This document shows, piece by piece, positions 8,801 through 13,289 of a DNA stretch of 20,432 nt (the first letter of the stretch is position 1; each line of letters starts with the position of its first letter). The notes below the pieces were generated by a model. That model was not told where the DNA came from, made no database searches, and saw only the letters and a program-made list of their open reading frames with translations. This DNA is from CAZCFB01 sp964511535 (lineage in GTDB: Bacteria > Myxococcota_A > Polyangia > GCA-2747355 > CAZCFB01). The translations under genes were made by a program, and so were the position numbers. The DNA is taken from positions 1 to 20,432 of the forward strand of contig CAZEFW010000171.1 of the NCBI GenBank assembly GCA_964511535.1, written 5' to 3'.

Positions 8801-8938
8801 GGAGAGCCGGGCAACGAGATCCAGGCGCCCATGGCGCTGGTGATCCTCGGGGGCCTGCTCACCTCCACCGCCCTGAACATGGTGGTGGTGCCAGCGCTGT
8901 ACCTGAAGTTCGGCGGCCGGCGGTTGGCCAGGGTTTGA
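5843..8938 (+). CDS. Heavy-metal efflux (HME) RND pump, CzcA/CusA family
   Basis: A 1031-residue inner-membrane transporter with the full RND layout: first membrane helix at about residues 9-32, a large porter loop, a bundle of membrane helices from about 340, a second porter loop and a second bundle to the C-terminus. The fourth-helix signature is at residues 393-412 (Gly-Gly-Val-Ala-Ile-Ala-Ile-Gly-Ala-Leu-Val-Asp-Asp), with D404/D405 and E411 matching the proton-relay Asp and Glu of CzcA and CusA. The place of the extra CzcA Asp is taken by Ala (A398), as in CusA-like pumps. The porter Met triad used by CusA does not appear conserved, judged from a remembered alignment. With the adaptor and outer-membrane channel it should expel metal ions by proton exchange. 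AGGAG lies eight bases before the start, 15 bases after the adaptor gene. Substrate cannot be assigned. Confidence 0.94.
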   Translation: MWTHVIRWSLHNRIAVLVLAAALLGWGGYATSRMAVDVLPDITAPTVTVMTEAHGMAPDEVETLITLPLETSLNGVPELRRLRSASGIGLSIIWVEFDWDVDPYRARQLVSERLLAVQDTLPAAAGAPAMTPMSSLMGEIMFLGLRGADGVDPMRVRDVAEWQVRRRLLGLRGVAQVMPIGGELKQIQVVLQPGPMRRLRVGHRQVLDALRGASDNAPGGFYVSGHQEYLIRAVVRAGTLKELGQVVVARRGGAPVLLRQVANVRVGAALARGTASIDGKPAVVLAVVKSPAANTLELTRRIDDALDNMTGSLPEGISLYRKGFRQSKFIRVALNNVTRHILESAVLVVALLALFLMNWRTSFISLLALPLSVVGGLLVLYALGDTINTMTLGGVAIAIGALVDDAIIDVENVYRRLRLRAEMPEEQRPSRLSTVLSASLEIRPSIVHATVIIVIVFLPLFFFSGLEGRLLMPLGKAYVASLLCSLAVAVTVTPALCLILLREVPPPTVRRDAWLVRGLKAAYAPSLEVAISSPRLVAALSLAGVAMATVMLLSFGRSFMPAFSEGSFTIAASTVPGTPLVQSDRMAGRLERAVGALPFVTSVVRRTGRAELDEHAQDVQSSELEVTVDLDRVSRAVAESRIREAGATIPGMAVSVGQPISHRVEHMLSGVKTSVAVKIFGDDLPTLRTLGQKVKAAMAGVPGVVDLSVERQTDVPQTLVRPRPAAMAQVGITPGDLAEFVETAFLGHKVANYWEGQRTYDLVVKLPDAHRSGHEALARTPIDADGQVFAPLAQVARVEQTMGPNLINRENAQRRLVVMANVADRDIRSVINEVQRKVAGAVTFPEGYHLEYGGQFESEAKASRTILSLSLLAMLGIVGVLWVAFGSLRDTLIVLVNLPLSLVGGAVAVDMSGGVLSVAHLVGFITLFGIATRNGIMMITHYRHLLEQEGADLLEAVRRGSQERLVPVLMTALATGLALTPIALSLGEPGNEIQAPMALVILGGLLTSTALNMVVVPALYLKFGGRRLARV

Positions 8939-8959
8939 GGTCGCTGCCCCGCGACCGGC

Positions 8960-10093
8960 TCAGCGGCCGGGCGGGGTCATCTTTGCCACGCGCCGGTCGT
9001 TGACCAGGACCCCCAGGAAGGTTGGGTAGGTGCCGCCGCCGATGGCCAGGAACGCAGCCAGGGGCAGCTGCAGCGCGGTGAGGGCGGCGCAGATGAAGAC
9101 GAACACGTCCCGCTTGGAGATGATGCGGGCCACCTTGAGGGTGCGGCTCCAGAGCGAGCCGTCGTCCACGGTGGTCACCGTGTCGGGGATGGCCAGCAGG
9201 TCGCCGGTGCCCCAGATGATCATGCGGCGGTACATGATGCCCGACGCGGCGCACTGCACCGCGAAGGTTATCCCTCCTGCGACATAGAACCAGGGCTGCT
9301 GGTAGACCCGGGCCAACCCGATGGCCAGCCCGAGGGTGAAGATGTAGTTGGTCAGGTCGTCGCCGATGGAGTCGAGCCACTGGCCCGAGTGAGAGAAGCG
9401 GTAGGTGATGCGCGCCATCTCCCCGTCGCAGCCGTCGAGGATCGACTGGGCTTGAAACAGCAGGCCCGCCAGCACCAGGGCCCACCAGTGCTCGGCGCGG
9501 GTGGCCATCACCCCGGCGGCGATGCCGATGAACATGAACACCACGGTCCAGTGGTTGGGGCGCAGGGGCAGCTTGACCAGGTGGCGGGTGATGGCGGTGG
9601 AGACATGGCGGTTCAGGTGCTGCGAGATGAACCCGTCGATGGGCTTGCGAAGGGACAGGAGCAGCGCGCGCTCAGCCTGCCTGGCGCTGGCGCCGTCGGT
9701 GACGCGCAGAGCGTAGCCGACGCCGCTGTCTGCCCGGCCATCGCCGAGCTCGGCGGCCCGGCCGGCCGCGTCCCCCAGCACCGCGTCCAGGTCGCCGGGG
9801 GCGAGCCGACGCAGGGGCAAGTCCGCGGGGGGCTGCTCCTCGCCCAGCAGGCCCCGGTCGAACACCAGGTCCGCCGGCAGCAGCCAGACCCCTTGCTCTC
9901 CGGCGAAGGCCTCGGCCTCCACCACGGTCAGGCCTGCGCGCTCCGACTCGGGCCGCGGGCCGGCGCCCGCGAACGCCACGCGGTCCACGCCCCCGTATGA
10001 CAGGGCCAGCAGCAGGCGCTCGCCCACGGTGAGGCCGAGCAGGGTCCGGTCGGGTCTCGCCCCCTCGGGGCAAAGGATCAGGGCAGCGGTCAC
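8960..10093 (-). CDS. CDP-alcohol phosphatidyltransferase with extra N-terminal domain
   Basis: A 377-residue protein in two parts. The C-terminal membrane half (about residues 150-365) carries the complete CDP-alcohol phosphotransferase motif: D220, D223-G224, A227-R228, G237, D241 and D245 at exact family spacing. Such enzymes move a phospho-alcohol group from a CDP-linked donor to an acceptor alcohol at the membrane. The N-terminal half (about 1-145) resembles a worn sugar-nucleotidyltransferase fold: a hydrophobic start strand, an Arg in the Leu-Thr-Val-Gly-Glu-Arg helix, and a Pro-Ala-Asp-Leu-Val-Phe-Asp stretch at 73-79. The usual Gly-rich nucleotide loop is not obvious. Archaeal and some bacterial di-myo-inositol-phosphate enzymes fuse these two activities. 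GTG start, overlapping the glycosyltransferase stop by four bases (GTGA), so the genes are translationally coupled. Chemistry of the domain is firm; substrate unknown. Confidence 0.85.
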   Translation of the reverse strand: MTAALILCPEGARPDRTLLGLTVGERLLLALSYGGVDRVAFAGAGPRPESERAGLTVVEAEAFAGEQGVWLLPADLVFDRGLLGEEQPPADLPLRRLAPGDLDAVLGDAAGRAAELGDGRADSGVGYALRVTDGASARQAERALLLSLRKPIDGFISQHLNRHVSTAITRHLVKLPLRPNHWTVVFMFIGIAAGVMATRAEHWWALVLAGLLFQAQSILDGCDGEMARITYRFSHSGQWLDSIGDDLTNYIFTLGLAIGLARVYQQPWFYVAGGITFAVQCAASGIMYRRMIIWGTGDLLAIPDTVTTVDDGSLWSRTLKVARIISKRDVFVFICAALTALQLPLAAFLAIGGGTYPTFLGVLVNDRRVAKMTPPGR

Positions 10094-11253
10094 GATTCGA
10101 CTCCAAGGGTCTCGCGGTAGACATCCAGGGTCTGCCGGGCGGCGCGGTCCCAGCAGAAATCGCCGGCCCTGGCCACGCCGGCGTCCACCAGCCGGGCGCG
10201 CAGGGCCTCATCGCCGGCCAGGGCGCGGATCTTGTCGGCCATGTCTCGCACGCTGTCCGGGTTGGCCTGCAGCGCGGCGTCCCCGGCCACCTCGGCCACG
10301 GCCGCGGCGGTGGAGGCCACCACGGGCAGCCCGCTGGCCATGGCCTCCAGCACGGGCATGCCGAACCCCTCGTAGCGAGAGACGAACAGCAGCATGCTGG
10401 CGTGGCGGTAGGCGGTGGCGAGCTCCCGGTCGCTGATGCGGGGGCAGAGGATGATCTTGCGCTGCACCGCCGGGTCGGCCAGCAGCCGGCGCTCCTCCAG
10501 GTCGATGCGGGTGAAGCGGCGCACCAGCAGCAGGCAGTGGTCCGGATCGTGGGCGGTGGCGTCGATGAAGGCCCGGATCATCCTCACCTGGTTCTTGTAC
10601 GGGCTGCTCTGGCCCACGATGAGGGCGAAGCGCTGTCCCGGCGGGACGATGCGATCCAGCTCCTCGCGGGGGCCGGCCTGGCCCTCCGTGGACAGCTGCT
10701 CGCGGTCCACCCCGTGGTGGATCACCTTCACCTTGTGGGCCGCGTCCGGAAAGACCCTGCCGATGGCGTCTGCGGTGGCGCGCGAGATGGCGATGATCGC
10801 GCGGGCCCGGGGCACCGTGTGACGGAAGTTGAACCCGTAGAACCGGCTCAGCGCGGCGCGCACGGGCCAGAACGCCGAGGCCAGGTGCGGCGCCTCCACC
10901 CACATCAGATCATGGGCCGTGATGATGAACGGGCAGCGAAGGCCGAGGGGCACGATCTCGGCCGGGGCGTGGTACAGGTCCAGCTCCTGCAGCGCAGGGT
11001 GCCGGGCGGCGGCCAGGGTGCGCAGGGACTTCATCTCCCCGGACAGCGGCACCTCGGTCACCCGCGGGTGGGCCAGCGACGGGCCGCCAGCGTCGGGCTG
11101 GCGCAACACCACGAACCGCATGCCGTGGGCCAGCTCCGCCATGCGGCTGACCACGGCAGCCACGTAGTTGCCGATACCGCTCGGGTGATCCGTGACGGTG
11201 CGCGCGTCGATGCCGATGCGGAGCCGGGCAGCGCTATGCGAACTGGCGTTCAT
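10090..11253 (-). CDS. GT4-family glycosyltransferase
   Basis: A 387-residue GT-B fold enzyme, the usual length for GT4 (group 1) retaining glycosyltransferases. The N-terminal acceptor domain begins with the strand at residues 11-17 and the Gly-Ile-Gly-Asn-Tyr motif at 26-30. The C-terminal donor-binding domain has the Gly-Gln-Ser-x-x-x-Tyr-Lys-Asn stretch at 214-221 and the E295-x7-E303 motif within Tyr-Glu-Gly-Phe-Gly-Met-Pro. This pattern is common in mannosyl- and related transferases using GDP- or UDP-sugars. The ATG at 11253 is chosen because the conserved domain starts shortly after it; an in-frame start at 11310 would add 19 residues translated from AT-rich DNA. It is first in a two-gene unit with the CDP-alcohol phosphatidyltransferase, suggesting that the two build or decorate a phosphoglycolipid. 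Donor and acceptor are unknown. Confidence 0.88.
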   Translation of the reverse strand: MNASSHSAARLRIGIDARTVTDHPSGIGNYVAAVVSRMAELAHGMRFVVLRQPDAGGPSLAHPRVTEVPLSGEMKSLRTLAAARHPALQELDLYHAPAEIVPLGLRCPFIITAHDLMWVEAPHLASAFWPVRAALSRFYGFNFRHTVPRARAIIAISRATADAIGRVFPDAAHKVKVIHHGVDREQLSTEGQAGPREELDRIVPPGQRFALIVGQSSPYKNQVRMIRAFIDATAHDPDHCLLLVRRFTRIDLEERRLLADPAVQRKIILCPRISDRELATAYRHASMLLFVSRYEGFGMPVLEAMASGLPVVASTAAAVAEVAGDAALQANPDSVRDMADKIRALAGDEALRARLVDAGVARAGDFCWDRAARQTLDVYRETLGVES

Positions 11254-11869
11254 GCTTTGACCTGAATGGCGCACCGAGCCTCGAGTTGTCAACCAGAAGT
11301 GGTTCCGCATCTACAATGACGCTGATTAGAATATATACTATTCTCCAAAATCAGACAGAAAACACATTACACAAAACTACCCAGGACTGGCCGTTCGACC
11401 TCTTCTCGCAGCGCTCACGACATCATGCAAAATCGCGACACTGCTGCATGGTATCACACAACATAAAAGACTGCCCACAAAGCAGCGTACATTGCTGCAA
11501 TCATTCAATATATGCCCGCGCCTTCAACTCTTATCCAAACGTAATTGAAAAACAAACAGAAAGGAATACAAGGCAACCAATGCGAACAATAAACACAAGA
11601 AATATAGCCAAATATATACATTTTAATACACGTTTTTCAGCCGCGCAATATGCACAATATGAGCAAATTGCGCAAATGGGACTTCGTGTACCCAAATAGG
11701 CCACACTGGATACGATGTACAACTTCAACGCACACGAAGGCTAAAGTGCGCATATTAACCACATGCTCATGTGTTCATGTGTGTTGGCTGATTACAATGT
11801 AAGTGGATTCCAGGCTGCAAAAAAAATGGCCCTACCACCTGAACCTACATTTTCCGACATGCAACCTGG
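11254..11869. other. AT-rich island without a confident gene
   Basis: About 0.6 kb with far lower GC than either flank; 11521-11640 is roughly 30% GC by eye, against about 70% nearby. The plus strand is also A-rich relative to T. It contains a 9-bp tandem repeat (11643-11678), a CACATG/CATGTG cluster (11760-11781) and a short inverted repeat GCAGC/GCTGC (11482-11498). One plus-strand frame stays open from ATG 11316 to 11699 (127 residues, rich in Gln, Asn, Thr, His and Arg), but it lacks a ribosome binding site and resembles no family I know. A hydrophobic minus-strand frame overlaps it. The stretch could be acquired DNA, a remnant, a regulatory or RNA-coding region; I cannot choose between them. 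Confidence 0.6.
11643..11678. repeat. Four imperfect 9-bp tandem repeats
   Basis: Four adjacent 9-base units start with GCGCAATAT and vary around a G-x-x-CAA core. The first seven bases and bases 11667-11673 also form an inverted repeat (GCGCAAT and ATTGCGC). The array lies inside the AT-rich island and resembles an iteron-like or protein-binding array, but no replication or recombinase gene is nearby. Confidence 0.5.
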
Positions 11870-12481
11870 CTATGACCAGGTCGGCGGCGTCAGCGCCGCG
11901 ACCACACCGGCGGCATCGCAGTCGGCCACCACCAGGAAACCAGGGTGATGACGGTGGAGCTTGGGGTTGTACGCATTTTCCCGGTACAGCCCACCACCGC
12001 GGACGTCGATCTCCCGCCCCACCCCGCCGCAGACATACACCCGCTCACCTGGATCGAGGTAGTACTCGTGCCAGCGGAACTGACCCGTCATGGCGCCGAG
12101 CTGCGCTGGCGACACTCGCGAGTAGAGCAGCGAGAGCAGCGGCGCCGAGGCGCTGCCCACCTCCGCGCTGTCTCCGGAGAACTCGTGCTGAAAGACGGTG
12201 ATCGCTTCCCGGGTGTCCACCTGGATGCGGCCCGAGCTGTCCTCGACGAAGAAGGCGCTGGCCAGCTGGGACAGGGTGATGTAGTGCCAGTCGCCGTCTT
12301 CCTGCTCCAGCTCGAAGGTGATCTGGTAGCCGATGACATGGCGATGCGTGACAGGAGATGTGATCACCTCCACCGCAGCAGCTCGCCCCTGCACAGCGAC
12401 AGCCTCTCCCTCCGCCGATCGGGCGATATCTGATGTCGCCACCACCGGAGCGTTGCTGACCTGGAGCAGGAGATCACGCAT
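11870..12481 (-). CDS. GIDE/MUL1-like domain protein
   Basis: A 203-residue protein resembling the GIDE domain (the membrane-sandwiched region of the eukaryotic E3 ligase MUL1), which also occurs in bacteria. Features include a Val-x-Val-x-Gly-Arg-Ala strand at about residues 27-34, Ser-Pro followed by a His/Tyr-containing strand at 42-57, a Phe-Phe-Val-Glu-Asp-x-x-Gly-Arg-Ile-Gln-Val strand pair at 77-88, and a Trp-His-Glu-Tyr-Tyr-Leu-x-Pro-Gly-Glu-x-Val-Tyr-Val stretch at 137-150. Bacterial relatives usually have flanking membrane helices and MUL1 has a RING finger; neither is present, so this would be a soluble, domain-only version. It is transcribed away from the TPR gene, and the two starts are only about 60-70 bases apart. 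Ribosome binding site is weak. Domain call moderate; function unknown. Confidence 0.65.
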   Translation of the reverse strand: MRDLLLQVSNAPVVATSDIARSAEGEAVAVQGRAAAVEVITSPVTHRHVIGYQITFELEQEDGDWHYITLSQLASAFFVEDSSGRIQVDTREAITVFQHEFSGDSAEVGSASAPLLSLLYSRVSPAQLGAMTGQFRWHEYYLDPGERVYVCGGVGREIDVRGGGLYRENAYNPKLHRHHPGFLVVADCDAAGVVAALTPPTWS

Positions 12482-12551
12482 GCCGGCATGATAGCACCGG
12501 CATCTGATACCATCGAACTCGCCAGGTCACAGCCAGAGGATGGTCTCAACA

Positions 12552-13289
12552 ATGCGGATGCCCATGACGCTGCTCATCATGGTCCTGTCGTCGGGGATCG
12601 GAGTCCCTGCCCGCGGCGAGGTTTCGTTCGAGCGGGAGGTGGCCAAGGGGCACTTCAAGCTGGGCGTGAAGTACTACGGCGTGGCTCACTACGCCAAGGC
12701 GCTGGAGGAGTTCACCAAGGCGTATGAGGTGGAGCCCCTGCCGGAGCTGCTCTACAACATGGGCCGCTGCCACGAGGGGCTCGGCAACAGCGCCAGCGCC
12801 CTCGCGCTGTACCGCAAGACCCTGAAGGCCTCCCCCAACGAGGCAACCAGGGCTGCTGTGCAGGCGCGCATCACCGCGCTGGAGGCGGCCGGGAACAGGG
12901 CGAAGGCGCCACGCCGAGAGCCGCCGGCCAGGGAGCCGCCATCCGGGGGCGGAGGCTGGCGGGCCATCGCCGGCTGGGTTGTCCTTTCCACGGGAGGCGC
13001 CGCGCTGCTGGCCGGTGGAGTGATGGGCGCCATGGTCGCCTCGAAGCAGGACGAGTACGAGGACCTGGCCGCCGCGGGCGGCACCTTCGGTGAGCTCGAT
13101 CCCATCGCCGCCGAGGGCCGCACCTATCAGCACGCGCAGATCGGGCTGCTGGTGGGTGGCGGGGTGTTGGCCGCCACCGGCGCCGGGTTGCTGCTGTGGC
13201 ACTACCTGGGCCGAAACGCGGAGAGGGAGCGCCGGCAGGTGACGCTCACACCCGCTGGCCTCGGCATGTCGCTGCAGGGGGTGTTCTGA
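12552..13289 (+). CDS. TPR-repeat membrane/periplasmic protein
   Basis: About 245 residues. An N-terminal signal peptide (hydrophobic stretch ending near Pro-Ala-Arg-Gly) precedes tetratricopeptide-like helices (about residues 30-110), including the Tyr-x-x-Ala-Leu-x-x-Phe-x-x-Ala-Tyr and Leu-Leu-Tyr-Asn-Met-Gly-Arg-Cys-His patterns common in myxobacterial TPR proteins. A Pro-rich linker (about 115-135) leads to two Gly/Ala-rich membrane helices (about 140-160 and 192-214). TPRs bind other proteins; the likely setting is the cell envelope. Several ATGs cluster at the start; 12552 fits AGAGG at 12535-12539 best though the gap is long, while 12540 directly abuts it. The stop overlaps the next gene's ATG by one base (TGATG), so this protein and the large lipoprotein are probably made together. 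Confidence 0.78.
   Translation: MRMPMTLLIMVLSSGIGVPARGEVSFEREVAKGHFKLGVKYYGVAHYAKALEEFTKAYEVEPLPELLYNMGRCHEGLGNSASALALYRKTLKASPNEATRAAVQARITALEAAGNRAKAPRREPPAREPPSGGGGWRAIAGWVVLSTGGAALLAGGVMGAMVASKQDEYEDLAAAGGTFGELDPIAAEGRTYQHAQIGLLVGGGVLAATGAGLLLWHYLGRNAERERRQVTLTPAGLGMSLQGVF

Noticed and set aside
8939..8971. Short GC inverted repeat between the pump and phosphatidyltransferase genes as a bidirectional terminator
   Set aside because: The stem is only about five base pairs, overlaps a coding end and has no T-run on either side.
11531..11728. Hydrophobic 65-residue minus-strand frame with a Cys-x-x-Cys series
   Set aside because: The Cys pattern comes directly from the 9-bp tandem repeat, there is no clear ribosome binding site, and AT-rich DNA readily gives hydrophobic frames.
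11819..11826. Run of eight A bases (T-run on the minus strand) after the GIDE gene as a terminator
   Set aside because: I could not find a convincing G+C stem directly upstream on the minus strand.
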